Shown: piece by piece, positions 1-11,768 of the stretch
Numbering within the stretch: position 1 is the first letter of the stretch
Layout of the letters: each line of letters starts with the position of its first letter
Assembly (NCBI RefSeq): GCF_964340395.1
Contig: NC_135562.1
Span: 11,467,043-11,522,042, forward strand
DNA length: 55,000 nt
Direction: 5' to 3'
Source of the DNA: Glandiceps talaboti
Taxonomy: Eukaryota > Hemichordata > Enteropneusta > Spengelidae
The notes under the pieces: generated by a model
The model's database searches: none
What the model was told of the DNA's origin: nothing
The model's input: only the letters and a program-made list of their open reading frames with translations
Translations under genes and position numbers: made by a program

Positions 1-205
1 TTTAGCACGACAGAGTCGTGGGAAGATAACATTTTTACACAAGAGCCCGAGCCTGATTTCCCCCAGCCCTTCCCCCCTTGTAACTACTAAAAGCTTACTT
101 ACCCATAGTCACATTTTCTCCAATCACATTGTCAAGTTATTATTGTGGCTCCCATGAGCTCAAACTTCTAAAAGACTTTATCATTTATGATGTGAACGTA
201 GTATT
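1..205. repeat. Interspersed repeat block A, left copy
   Basis: This segment (cagagtcgtgggaagataa onward) recurs with small differences at about 42,446-42,640. In both places it runs into the same inverted-repeat element starting near tttggttccggttac. No coding potential is evident. It is the first of a series of blocks (A, B, C, D) lying upstream of NLR-A that recur, rearranged, upstream of NLR-B. Confidence 0.75.
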
Positions 206-572
206 GGGCCTAGCAATTGTTTGGTTCCGGTTACACGACCCACTTAGTTTTTCACTGACCCTAAACTTTTTTTATGTACTTGAGAGAAAAAATAATAAAA
301 TCGCAAAAAATGTGGTCTCACGAGAAACAGTGGATGCGGAAACTGACATCAACTTAAAAAAGATAATTTAAAACTCTTCTTCCAATCTTAATGACTGTAC
401 ATCTGATGGGAAGAAACCAATAACACAGACCATTTAGAAAACAACAGAAAATCTGAACTAGACACTCACAAATGAAAAAAATAAAAATAAAAATAAAATA
501 AAATAAAAAATCTGCCTACCCCACCTAATCTGAAATTGAGCGTAATCGGAACCACACAATGTTTTTATTAGG
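200..572. mobile_element. MITE family 1, copy 1 (tggttccggttac ends)
   Basis: The left end reads attgtttggttccggttac and the right end reads gtaatcggaaccacacaat, which are imperfect inverted repeats of each other. A recurrent internal sequence follows (ccctaaac, then a T- or A-rich run, gtggatgcggaaactgacatc, aagaaaccaataacacag). Related copies lie at 2,285-2,663 and 23,205-23,590, with fragments at 38,960-39,025, 42,085-42,205 and 42,640-42,910. There is no transposase frame, so this is a non-autonomous inverted-repeat element. The superfamily cannot be decided from the ends alone. Confidence 0.7.
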
Positions 573-599
573 TCTTATAATACGTCAACATAACAATTC

Positions 600-1640
600 T
601 TTTTCCCTTGAGGGCGCTATTTCAATGAGTTTCAAACATTGCAAAGGTCACCTAGGGTCAGGATATGGTGGTGGTGTACTGGTGGCCCGTCGTGATGGTT
701 TAGGTAAAAAATACTCCAATTTAGACGTGCATGGACCAATATACATGTTTCTAAGATTATTTATAACCTATACTGTCATCATACACCATATTCCAGTTTC
801 TCAGTTACGAGATGTTAAAGTATCGACCTATGTAAAATTGGACATTTTGTTGACACTACACTACCGCGCACCAGGTCAGAGGAGACGTTGGTAATAGCGC
901 TGACCATAAAATACGTTCTACGAGCAAATTTCAAGGTAAAAATCACAATTTTGAAACTCAAAACTTATGTTGGATAAGTTGTGCGATACGTTGATCACAA
1001 AATTCATGATTTTCAGAAATAGTTTTGTACAGTACGATTTCTTGAAATTTTACTTCCTTATAGTTATACTGTCTGTACTTTTTGGCTGACTAGGACAGTG
1101 TACCTGATTCTACAACACAGTCGCTTGTGGGTCGTAATTATTCACAGTATGCTTTCATCTCAATGACCGATAATTACAGATGTATACACATACAGTCCAT
1201 GATTTGAGAACATTTACTTAAATGACTGGTTGGAAGTCAGATTTAGTGGAATGTGCAAGTAAATCGATCAAATACTAAATTTTGATTTAAAACTAATAAA
1301 TTCAAAAGTGTATTCCGAGCCAACAAGTGACTGTGGTCTACAATAGCATGACGTCAGTTGCTTGTTCTTATCTTGGTGCGTTTTTTTTATTAGTATATTA
1401 TAATTATTGAGATACATTGATATATTTTCATAGATATTTAGAGTATCAAAGCCACAATTTTAGTGGCAAGCACTGTAGTGAAAAACGCAACAGTGTTTAT
1501 TGAGTGCAAAATGGCATGGTTGTTGTGTCCGCATTCAATCACGTGATCACAAGGTGTACTTCAGAACTTTCAATCACCTGACATGACGTGATCAACTCAT
1601 GGTAATAAAGAATTCAGTTTGGTACACTGCCATCCTGTAC
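600..1640. repeat. Interspersed repeat block B, copy 1
   Basis: About 1 kb that recurs at 39,600-40,560 and 43,590-44,800. All three share aggtcacctagggtcagga, agacgtgcatggaccaat, a cgataattacagatgtata stretch and an AT-rich part with attagtatattataatta. The short open frame at 559-894 falls inside this repeat and is not conserved as protein between copies. The block precedes both NLR genes, so it could hold upstream regulatory sequence, but it equally looks like an ordinary dispersed repeat. Confidence 0.75.
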
Positions 1641-2284
1641 GCAGCATTAGTTCTTTCTCGAATAAAAATTAATTAAATAGAAGTAAGTACTTCATATTTT
1701 ATACACCACCTTATTTTCGTCAAATTTGATGTATTCTATTATCACTGGATATGAATCTTCTAGTCTCTACAAAAGTCTGAAGTGTCCATATTTGGGTTAT
1801 TTGTAAAACCTGACATGGTAAACAAATATTTTATTGAAATATGACTATTATATTGTTCCTGGTAGATTTGTTAAAGTTATTTTCTGTCATCAACACCCAA
1901 TATTTTTTCCCTGTCTAGCCAAGGAAATATGAGTATCCTAGGAGCATTGTCATTACGAGTAACTATAGATGAGTAGTGACAAACCCTTATTAGATAGGTC
2001 ATGAGTAATTTCTGGCTGAATGAAGAAAAATATCAGGGAACAATCAAGTATACCTCTCAATCATGATTAATGAAAAACAGGGAAATTTTGAATGTTTTGA
2101 CTCAAATTTCAAAAATTTCAGGTCCATTGAAGTAGACACACCCAATTGTTATGATGAAGAATAACTAAAGAAATATCATTGTGAGCTAGGCCATCCGTTT
2201 TAGTAATGTCCACAAAGTCTAGCATCTTTGCATGATAGAACCATTGTAGCCAAATGTAGTCAAATGTTTACTATGACATTCCTA
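1640..2284. repeat. Repeat blocks C and D upstream of NLR-A
   Basis: The part at about 1,640-1,810 (block C, with tatacaccaccttatttt and atatgaatcttctagt) is present in inverted orientation at about 41,473-41,650. The part at about 1,890-2,284 (block D, with ctgtctagccaaggaaata and atgagtatcctaggagc) recurs in direct orientation at 41,685-42,084, where it starts as a short inverted-repeat element. No exon was recognised. Confidence 0.65.
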
Positions 2285-2663
2285 TTAGGCCAAATAAAAA
2301 AAGTTGATTGGTTCTGGTTACCTGACCCCAACTAGTTTTTCACGCCAACCCTAAACTTTTTTTTACATATTCAAGAAAAAAATAAAAAAATTGTGAAGTC
2401 TTGCAAAAATAGTGGATGAGGAAACTGACATCAACTAAAAAAGACAATATAAAACTGTTCTTCTGATCTGTAATGGCTGTACATCTGATGAGAAGAAACC
2501 AATAACACAGAGACCATATGCAAAATAACAGAAAACATAACTATCTGAACTAGACACTCACATAAAAAAAGTAAAATTAAAAAATAAAATTTGAAAATCT
2601 ACCTACCCCACCTATTTTAAAATTGAATGTAATTGGAAACACACAATTTTTTTATGCCTTACT
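2285..2663. mobile_element. MITE family 1, copy 2
   Basis: This starts attaggccaaataaaaaaag followed by gattggttctggttac and ends gtaattggaaacacacaat, so both terminal inverted repeats are recognisable but mutated. Internally it matches the copies at 200-572 and 23,205-23,590. It lies about 50 bases before the conserved 5' flank of NLR-A. Confidence 0.7.
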
Positions 2664-2777
2664 ATTTCCCTATCAAATTAAAATCTTATTATCTTAAATA
2701 TATTCTTATTGTAACTCCAGACTATGCCTTAATGGAAAGTGACATATAAATTGGGAATAACAACCAAATCACCAACA

Positions 2778-5700
2778 ATGGCTGATCAAGGATTACAACC
2801 AGGTGAACCAGAACCTAAACGATCTCGATTTGATCCTTTTATGGAGACACTGGCCAATTTATCTAGAGAAATTACTCCAGGTTTGTACATTTTCTACATA
2901 GATATAGCTATAATCACTTCATTGTGACATTTACCCAAGGTTTTTATGTGAATGGTTATGACCCAATTTCTCGACCATGCTTTATTATATAATACTAGAC
3001 TGATTTATATGAAGTTATGCTAGAGATGTCAAAGATATTTTTTTTTGAAGAATGACTGTCAGATACATGGCTGTAACAGACCTGAGCTGTGCAAATCCTG
3101 TAATAAGGTATGTCAATTGAAACAAATGAAGTCATAGGGTTGGTAAATCTGGTAAGATTTCATACAGGTCTGTTGGCAGGTGTGTAATTAATTGTTGTAA
3201 TCACATGATGTAAACATGTGTGCACACAGATGTGTATCCAGTGGTGTGTGTATATTTAAGTTCTAGATCTGTTACAGGGTCTGTTAATTAGGGTAGATTT
3301 CAGGACTGTATTCACAGACCTGAAACATGGTCTATTGATACAGAATATATACAGTGGTGTGCAATTTCTTAGAATATCTCAAATGTTTTAAGTGCATTTG
3401 CAAACATTACATTAAGATAAAGTCATACATGTGACACACCCATATACTTACCATATAGCCATGTACATACTGCTAATACAAGTACTCAGTGTCAAGTGTT
3501 GAAAGACAGCCCACATCTCACATCAATGTATCAGCAGTGTACCAACAGCAATGTATACAGTAATGTAGCCACATCACTGTTGACAGGCCTGCATGTAGCC
3601 ATAGTTTTGTTCCAGTCTGCTGCCATTCTTTGCTGACACAGACCTGTACCACAGGAATGTAACAGGGTTTGTGTAGGACCTGGCTGTTCTTGGAATGCAA
3701 TTTGATTTTCATTTGTTATGCACACAGTCTAAAGTTTCCTAATATCAAGGCACTCAATTTTACAATTCCACCTCCTCACATTCATTTAACATAGTCATTA
3801 CAGTTTGTCAATGTTAACTTTGTCAGATAAAATACCTGACTTGCCCAGTAAAGGGGCAGGGTATATTAAAACTGTTTACTTCTCTTGAACTGAATGCAGT
3901 GTTACTGATGAAACGATCAATAAAACATAACAACTAATAAAACATTGAAGTCTTTTTTTTTTTTTTTGAAAATGACCTTAACTGTGCTTGGAACTATGTT
4001 TTTGGTTAAAGTGATCATCAATGGAAAATAAAAAGAATATCATACTATGAAATACTCCAGATATTATTAATTAAAATAAAAGATCATTAAATTTTGACTG
4101 AAAGTGGATTTCAACTCAAACTTTCTTACATTCAAATTGCTCAGGAAAGCCCAAAAGTAGTGTGACTGGCCTTTACAACTCTTGACTCAGTGTTATGTAA
4201 GACTGCGTTATCATAATTTATTAAAAAAACATGGAAGTAATAAGGCAGTGCTTCAAATTAGACACTGGCTAACAGAAAAACTTGGTCATTGTCCTGTTTT
4301 CTACATTAACAGAGGAATTTGAACACATGAAGATACTATTTGAAGAACGCTTGCCTGTTGGAGCTCTGGAGAGAATGGTTATTCCAGGAAATCTGTTTAT
4401 TAAACTATACCGAATGAACTATATTAAAGAGTCTAATACATCATTACTAGAAGAAGTCTTGTGTAAAATTGGACGACAACAACTGGTAGAGAAGTATTTG
4501 AAGAAAGGAAGAAGATATCATCAAGGTAAAATGCTTAAATTAGTGAGGAAAAGAGGAATATGTGAGATGTTGATACTCATTAGATAAGTGAAACTTTGAG
4601 CAATCTTTATTGACATGTGTCCAAATAAGTCTTGTAGTAGCTGTTAAATACTTTTGCTATGTAATTTTTTAGGTGGTGTATGCTATAGAAAACTATACAC
4701 AGATAATTCTATCCATTAAACACTGAAAAATACACATTATAAGTACTGTAATCTCTTTGATTTAATTATGTTGACAATCTTTGTATTTGTCAGGACAAAG
4801 AGATAAGAATAGTTGTGATGTCATCAACAGTTTTCCCATAGTCCCTTGCAAGAAATACACAAAATGGCTGTATACATGTCAAGTGCAGTTATGCAAATTA
4901 ATCTTAAGTGCCCTCTTGACTGATTAGCTTGAGTAATTTTTGTACCTGTCTATCACTTTCAATATTTTGCAGTTAATATATTAACTTTAATATTATAGAA
5001 ATGGCCATGCACATTTCTGTCCAATAGAGATATAAGCACTATAGTGACTGATACTTAGAGTTCCTTGGAAGACTAATTGAAACTGGGAAAAGTAAAAAAA
5101 AAAAGGACAAAATTTTCTTTAAAAAAATTAAAGGTGAATAACATACTGAAACACTTGAGGCGTTTAAAAATGTCTCTTAAAGGACTGGTCCCAGCATAGA
5201 CAAGACTCGATTTATGTCTCAATAGAACAGAATGGCATGTATGTATTTGGTTTTCAATACAGAATTATGACTTCAACCGCAAAAATAATTTGGATAAATC
5301 CATTTACTTGAATCTGAGCATTTATTTCATTAATTAGTTTAACTAATATTTTCTGTCCCTTCATATTTATTATACCCAGGTACAGGAGAAGAGCAAAGGG
5401 AAACTGATCTACCAACCACAAAGGATAGTACAGTTGAAACACCAGCATGTGAGAGTTCTAATTCCCACAGACCACTGGTGTATCAGAACCCATACAATAT
5501 CCAACAACAGCCAAACCAAACTTTATTTACAGGTCATCAATGTGATATTCTACAAAGACACACTGGGTTTCACCAACCACTACCTCAACCACCTGAGTCT
5601 CATCACCAACCACTATTTGTAGCAATTGGGTCTCACCAACCACTGCCTGTAGCAACTGGGTCTAACCAACCACTACCTGTATCAACTGGGTCTCACCAAC

Positions 5701-8700
5701 CACTATCTGTAGCAACTGGGTCTAACCAACCACTACCTGTATCAACTGGGTCTCACCAACCACTACCTGTATCAACTGGGTCTCACCAACCACTACCTGT
5801 ATCAACTGGATCTCACCAACCACTACCAGTATCAACTGGGTCTCACCAACCATTACCTGTATCAACTGGGTCTCACCAACCACTGCCTGTAGCAATTGGG
5901 TCTCACCAACCACTGCCTGTAGCAATTGGGTCTCACCAACCACTACCTGTATCAACTGGGTCTCACCAACCACTACCTGTATCAACTGGGTCTCACCAAC
6001 CACTACCAGTATCAACTGGGTCTCACCAACCACTACCTGTATCAACTGGGTCTCACCAACCACTGCCTGTAGTAATTGGGTCTCACCAACCACTGCCTGT
6101 AGCAATTGGGTCTCACCAACCACTGCCTGAATCAACTGGGTCTCACCAACCACTACCAGTAACAACTGGGTCTCACCAACCACTACCTGTATCAACTGGG
6201 TCTCACCAACCACTGCCTGTAGCAATTGGGTCTCACCAACCACTACCTGAACCAACTGGGTCTCAACAACCACTTCCTGTAGCAGCTGGGTTTCACCTGC
6301 AACCACTACCTCAACCAACTGAGTCTCATCACCAACCACCATTTGTAGCAATTGGGTCTCACCAACCACTGCCTGTAGCAACTGGGTCTAACCAACCACT
6401 ACCTGTATCAACTGGGTCTCACCAACCACTACCTGTATCAACTGGGTCTCACCAACCACTATCTGTATCAACTGGGTATCACCAACCACTACCTGTATCA
6501 ACTAGGTCTCACCAACAACTGCCTGAATCAACTGGGTCTCACCAACTACTACCTGTATCAACTGGGTCTCACCAACCACTACCTGTATCAACTGGGTATC
6601 ACCAACCACTACCTGTATCAACTAGGTCTCACCAACCACTGCCTGAATCAACTGGGTCTCACCAACTACTACCTGTATCAACTGGGTCTCACCAACCACT
6701 ACCTGTATCAACTGGGTCTAACCAACCACTACCTGTATCAATTGGGTCTCACCAACCACTACCTGTAGCAACTGGGTCTAACCAACCACTTCCTGAAACA
6801 ACTAGGTCTCAACAATCACTATCGCAACCAACTGGGGCTCACCAACCACTACTTGTAGCAATTGGATCTCACCAACCACTGCCTGTAGCAACTGGGTCTC
6901 ACCAACCACTACCTGTATCAACTGGGTCTCACCAACCACTACCTGTATCAACTGGGTCTCACCAACCACTACATGTATCAACTGGGTCTCACCAACCACT
7001 ACCAGTATCAACTGGGTCTCACCAACCACTACCTGTATCAACTGGGTCTCACAAACCACTACCTGTAGCAACTGGGTCTAACCAACCACTTCCTGAAACA
7101 ACTAGGTCTCAACAATCACTATCACAACCAATTGGGTCTCAACAACCACTGCTTGTAGCAACTGGGTCTTATCAACCACTACCAGAATCAACTGGGTCTC
7201 ACCAACCATTACCTGTATCAACTGGGTCTCACCAACCACTGCCTGTAGCAATTGGGTCTCACCAACCACTGCCTGTAGCAATTGGGTCTCACCAACCACT
7301 ACCTGTATCAACTGGGTCTCACCAACCACTACCTGTATCAACTGGGTCTCACCAATCACTACCAGTATCAACTGGGTCTCACCAACCACTACCTGTATCA
7401 ACTGGGTCTCACCACCCACTACCACAACCAATTGGGTCTCAACAACCACTGCTTGTAGCAACTGGGTCTTATCAACCACTACCAGAATCAACTGGGTATC
7501 ACCAATCATTAGCTGAAGCAGCTAGGTATTATAGACTCCTGTTTGCACCAACTATGTCAAACCAATCACTGCCTGAATCAACTTGGTATCACCAATCACT
7601 ACCTGAATCAACTGGGTATCACCAATCACTACCTGAATCAACTGGGTATCACCAATCACTACCTGAATCAACTGGGTATCACCAATCACTGCCTCAAACA
7701 ACATGTCATTACCAAGCACATCCAGAACCATCTAGATCTCACCAAACACTATCTGGACCAGCTAGATCTTGTCAGCCAATTGATGGTATGCCATGTTTTC
7801 ACTTGATTGTTACTTTTTACAAAGTAGGATGCTTGTTTTTTGACATTCAAACCTTTTCGAGTTGGAAGAATTACAAGACCATTACTTGAAAATGTTCAGT
7901 AGACAAATGTCACCTCCTATTCAAAACAAGCTTACATGTACTTTGTTTATCTTGTGGTATTAGCTTGATGCTTTGATGGATATTGTAACACTAGCCTCTT
8001 TTTTTAAAAATTGTATTTTTGATAGACATCAATCTTATCAAAGTGTGTAGCTTGTCCTGAATTGGTAGATCTTGGTAAATATATTTACTCTGATGAACTT
8101 CATGACGTCAAGCAGAAGAAGAGACAACTTGAAAAAAAAAATTATCACATTATTATTCTTACCAATACATGTAAATAACATTTCAGTTATGTAAATCAAA
8201 AACTAACAAAGTATATAATCCCTTTCACTTTTGTAGAAAAAACCACATCATCAGTTTATCAAAACAGCAGATCATCTCAGCAACATGATACCATGGCAGC
8301 ACAATATCAGGAATCCCATTCATCTGCATCCCGGCCTGAAAGTTCTGGTAATGTTACATTTAGCCAGACAACCAGACATCCAGGTAAGCATTTGATGTGT
8401 TATTAGTATACGATTAACACTGATACAATCAATTCATTTGTTATATCACTGTAGTCTATAGAGTTCTATACACACAGACATCCAGGTAAGTATTGTGATG
8501 TGTTATTAGTATACCATGAAGACTGACACAGTCAGCAGTTAGTTTGGTATAACAACATAGTCTGCAGAGTTCTATACACAGACATCCAGGTAAGTATTTG
8601 ATGTGTTATTACTAGTAGTAGACCATGAACACTGACACAGTCTATACAGTTAGTTTGGTATAACAATATACATGTAGTCTACAGAGTTCTGTATTTATAA

Positions 8701-11700
8701 ACAGACATCCAGGTAAGTGTTTGGTGTCTTTTTAGCATATACCATAAACACTGAAACAGTCTACAGTTAGATTAGAGTTCTACAGACATCCAGGTGAGTA
8801 TTTGATGTGTTATTATGAAGACTGACACATTCAACACTTAGTTTGGTATTACAGTAACAAACGTCAGGATTTATACAGTCACACACATCCAGGTAATTGT
8901 AGAATGAACCATATAGTTATGTACAGCTGTAAAGTTTTGAATTTGACCAAGAGATTGAAATATTTCCTTTTCCTTTCAGATGATGTATCTGACTCTGAAG
9001 TACAACTGATAAAGGTGCTGAAGAGAAAATACATAAAATACTTCAGGAATCACAAACCAATTCCATGGAATGAAAAGTGTAACCTGAACCTGGAAGACGT
9101 TTACACTCAGCTTGAAGTTAAAGATGTTACAAAAGGAAAATTTAAAGTTGGTGATATTTTGGAAGATGTTAGCGATATTTTTAAGTCAGTTAGTGAAGGA
9201 CCAGATAGTACAAATCGTATCCGTATAGAAGGTGCACCGGCTATAGGTAAATCCACTTTATGTGGAAAGATAGCATATGAATGGGCTCAAGGTAGACTTG
9301 ACAAATATAAACTAGTTTTCTTTTTGAAAATGAGATATGTTACAGGATATAGCATTTCAGATGAAATACAAAACCAGCTATTATTTGAGGATAAAAACAT
9401 TCCTAAAGAGAGACTTGAGGAAATAATTTCTACTAATGAAAGTTCTGTGTTGTTTCTCCTTGATGGCCTAGATGAGATTCGCAAAAATAAACTAAAACAA
9501 ACTGAAATTCCAAAAGTGATTTCAGAGGAAAGACTTAGCACTAGTACTGCTGTTGTTACCAGTAGACCTCGTGAGTGTGATAAGTATGTGAGTGAGTGTG
9601 ATTTACATTTTGATGTGAAGGGATTTACAGATGAAAGAATGAAGGAATATATTAAGAAATATTTTCAGGGATCTGAAGAAAGTACTACAGGAGAAGATTT
9701 CATGAAGGAAATAATCAAACAAAAGAGAGTTAATAGGAAGGTGTTTAAAAGGGGTCTCTTAGCTAACCCACTGCATGTTTCATTTTTGTGTATTCTTTGG
9801 GAAGACAAACATGTTGGAGCTAAATTTAAGTTTCCAAAAACATTGCCAGGGCTTTACAGAGAAATACTAAATTGTATTCTTAGAAGGTATTGTAATAAGA
9901 ATAATATAGAGTTAAAAGATGGTATATTACCCAAAGAAGTCATAAATGCAAAGGGAAACTTAATTTCAGATTCTTGTAAGTTATACATGCAAGGTGAGTC
10001 TATGTTCAACAAAGCAGACATTTCTCTAGATATGTCATTAGAGTTAGGTTTGCTAGTTAGAGATGAAGGCCCTAGAACGGAAGTACAAGAACTTTATTTC
10101 TTCTATCATAAGACTTGGCTAGAATATTTCACTGCTCTACATCTTGCTTGTGAAGCAAAGAATAGAAATTTTGCATTTCTTGATAACATTCTCATTGATC
10201 CGGAGACCCATTTATCTGTTTGGAAATTTCTTGCTGGAATTATGGAGAAGCAAGAAATGTGTCACCTCTTTGAAGAATTCAGCCTCAGAGTACAGAGTTT
10301 GAGTCAATTCAACTCTTCTTTTGACGCTAAGAAAGCAAACACATTGTCAAAGCTATGGAGTGTCTGTTTGCTGTGTTTGTATGAATCTAAATGGGGTGAG
10401 GACTGTATATCACATATTTCCCCATTATTACACGCAAGATTGGTTTACAGAGGAAAAGACAAATTGAAGTCATATGTTTATTATGATAATTTATTAGATG
10501 TGAATTACCCTGTAGTCAGAGTATATTCTAGTATTTGTAGTATTGATTGTATTGTACATCTTATTAAATTACTACAGAAAATCCAATCTGTAAACTCTAC
10601 TACTAATACTGTAGAGTCACTAATAATAGCTGGTGTTACTCCACATCAGGTTTCATTACTATCAACGAAATTAAAAGAAAGTAGAATATCATTGTCTGTA
10701 GTGATTTCAGTGATGTCAGTGCGTGCTGATGAGCTAAAGCATTACAATATCAAAAACACAATTCATTATGTTGGACAAATGCCTAAAATGATTAAACAGT
10801 CTGAATTCAGTGATATCAGTATTCATGTTTTATGTGGGAAAGAAAAGCCAGATTGCAATGATGAAGAAGTAAAGAAGAGTATGCAAAGCATAAAGGAATC
10901 CATTTGTCAGAGTCAGTCAATACAAAGTTTGACATATTCAGTTTATGCAGACCATGTATGTGAACTGTCTACCATTGTTTCTAAACAACTAATACAGAAT
11001 GGGCCTAGTAGAGTGACACTGCAATACAGAGGTGAATTATCTGACAATGTACAGGAAAGACTTTGTGAATTTATTCATAAGTGTCAAACAACACATACAG
11101 TTGAATTGAATTTAGAAACTAGAACCCAGAGTTTAATACCAAAACTTACTGAATCTTTAAAGTGTCCAAGTGATAGTTTGAAATCCTTTACTCTGACCAG
11201 TTATAGAGTATTTGACACTGACAATGACATATTGGATGTGTTATCTACCAACACTACATTGACTGAGATAGGGATTGGAGAATTACCAAGTAAAGCAGTT
11301 CATAGTGTATGTAAATTTATAAAACATAACAGATGTGTGAAGTCTCTCAGTGTTGATTTCAAGGAGTATAATAGTGAGATGTGGGATCCTATCAAAGAAG
11401 CATTGGAACAGAATAAGATTATTCAGTATTTAACACTGTCTAGTTGTAGGTACTATTCATATGACCATTCAATTCTACATCCTTGGATACTAGGTGCAGT
11501 CCAATGTTTATTTCCATCTGTTATCAGATCAGTAGAGACAAATCAGTGTACACTGAAGTCAATCACATTCTATACTAAGAGTCATCATGTCCATGATGAG
11601 AAAGTTACTGAGATTCAGGATATCATTGCTAGTCAACAGAAACCAACAGATTGGTCTTATGAATACAATGTGACTCCATTCCTTGATTTGTATGATGACA

Positions 11701-11768
11701 GAATTAGATACAAACACACAGTTCAGTTCAGTGTACAGGACATTACTACCAAACACAGTGAATGTTAA
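2778..11768 (+). CDS. NLR-A: DED-like / PQ-rich repeat / NACHT / LRR-like receptor (5 exons)
   Basis: I assemble five exons: 2778-2880, 4313-4525, 5380-7785, 8237-8383 and 8980-11768. All have GT/AG borders and phase-1 junctions, giving 1,885 residues. The start codon (acaatgg) is chosen because NLR-B has the equivalent ATG and homology fades upstream; the earlier in-frame ATG at 2739 is not conserved. Domains: basic PEPKRSRF near residue 11; a death-effector-like fold at about 20-103 (LFIKLYRM...SLLEEVLCKIGRQQL); a 10-residue repeat at about 165-900; a Ser/Gln-rich linker at 908-956; NACHT with Walker A GAPAIGKST at about 1041-1049 and Walker B LFLLDGLDE at about 1114-1122; then a degenerate LRR-like tail. 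No signal peptide or membrane segment is seen. NLRs are intracellular sensors that oligomerise through NACHT and recruit partners by the death fold. The ligand and pathway here are unknown. Confidence 0.88.
5569..7779 (+). repeat. In-frame 30-bp coding minisatellite of NLR-A (about 70 units)
   Basis: Exon 3 of NLR-A is almost wholly a 30-bp tandem repeat encoding HQPLPVSTGS and close variants (HQPLPVAIGS, NQPLPVSTGS, HQSLPESTGY). Length changes in multiples of 30 keep the frame, and no stop appears in over 2 kb. There is higher-order structure: the motif ESHHQP..VAIGS opens a block at about 5,569 and again at about 6,300, and an ETTRSQQSLSQP block occurs at about 6,790 and 7,090. The product would be a disordered Pro/Gln/Ser/Thr-rich linker with a His every ten residues, between the death fold and NACHT. 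The long antisense open frames here are a by-product of the repeat. Confidence 0.93.
8376..8895 (+). repeat. Tandem repeat of the exon 4/intron 4 splice junction (NLR-A)
   Basis: The end of exon 4 (agacatccag followed by gtaagca at 8,384) begins a series of roughly 80-120-bp intronic repeats, each ending in a copy of the same exon end plus donor. Donor-like junctions fall after 8,383, 8,485, 8,589, 8,712, 8,793 and 8,892 (the last is ccaggtaatt). Between them recur gtgttattagtata, gaacactgacacagtc, agtttggtataacaa and agagttcta. Five of the six read ccag followed by gtaag or gtgag. Extending exon 4 into the first repeat meets a stop after seven new codons. The same arrangement is present in NLR-B, so it predates the duplication. 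Confidence 0.85.
8980..11768 (+). CDS. NLR-A exon 5: NACHT ATPase and LRR-like region
   Basis: A single 2,789-base exon encodes the receptor core. After a conserved pre-NACHT stretch (LNLEDVYTQLEV) come the P-loop GAPAIGKST, the kinase-2 motif LLDGLDE, the sensor-type TSRP, the GFT...YI segment, NPLHVSFLC, LYREILNCIL and the winged-helix-type motif FFYHKTWLEYFTALHLA. This is the order expected of NACHT proteins. The last 350 or so residues hold spaced leucine strands (TVELNLETRTQSLIPKLTESLK, LTEIGIGELP, VKSLSVDF, IQYLTLSS) that look like worn ribonuclease-inhibitor-type LRRs. The acceptor at 8,978 follows a good pyrimidine tract (ttccttttcctttcag). The open frame can be read from 8,904, but 8,904-8,979 is intron. 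Confidence 0.92.

Noticed and set aside
2739-2777. An upstream in-frame ATG extending NLR-A by 13 residues
   Set aside because: The corresponding NLR-B sequence lacks the ATG and is frame-shifted. Conserved protein begins at the ATG at 2,778.
5722-7509. Long antisense open frames (VVGETQLIQ-type repeats) opposite the NLR-A minisatellite, and similar ones at 48,524-49,699
   Set aside because: A 30-bp repeat with no stop in one antisense frame stays open by construction. The sense frame joins in phase to conserved exons on both sides.
8904-8979. An ATG start for the NACHT exon at 8,904 (and at 50,844 in NLR-B)
   Set aside because: These codons lie in intron 4 upstream of a strong acceptor, differ between the paralogues, and are unnecessary because exon 4 joins in phase.
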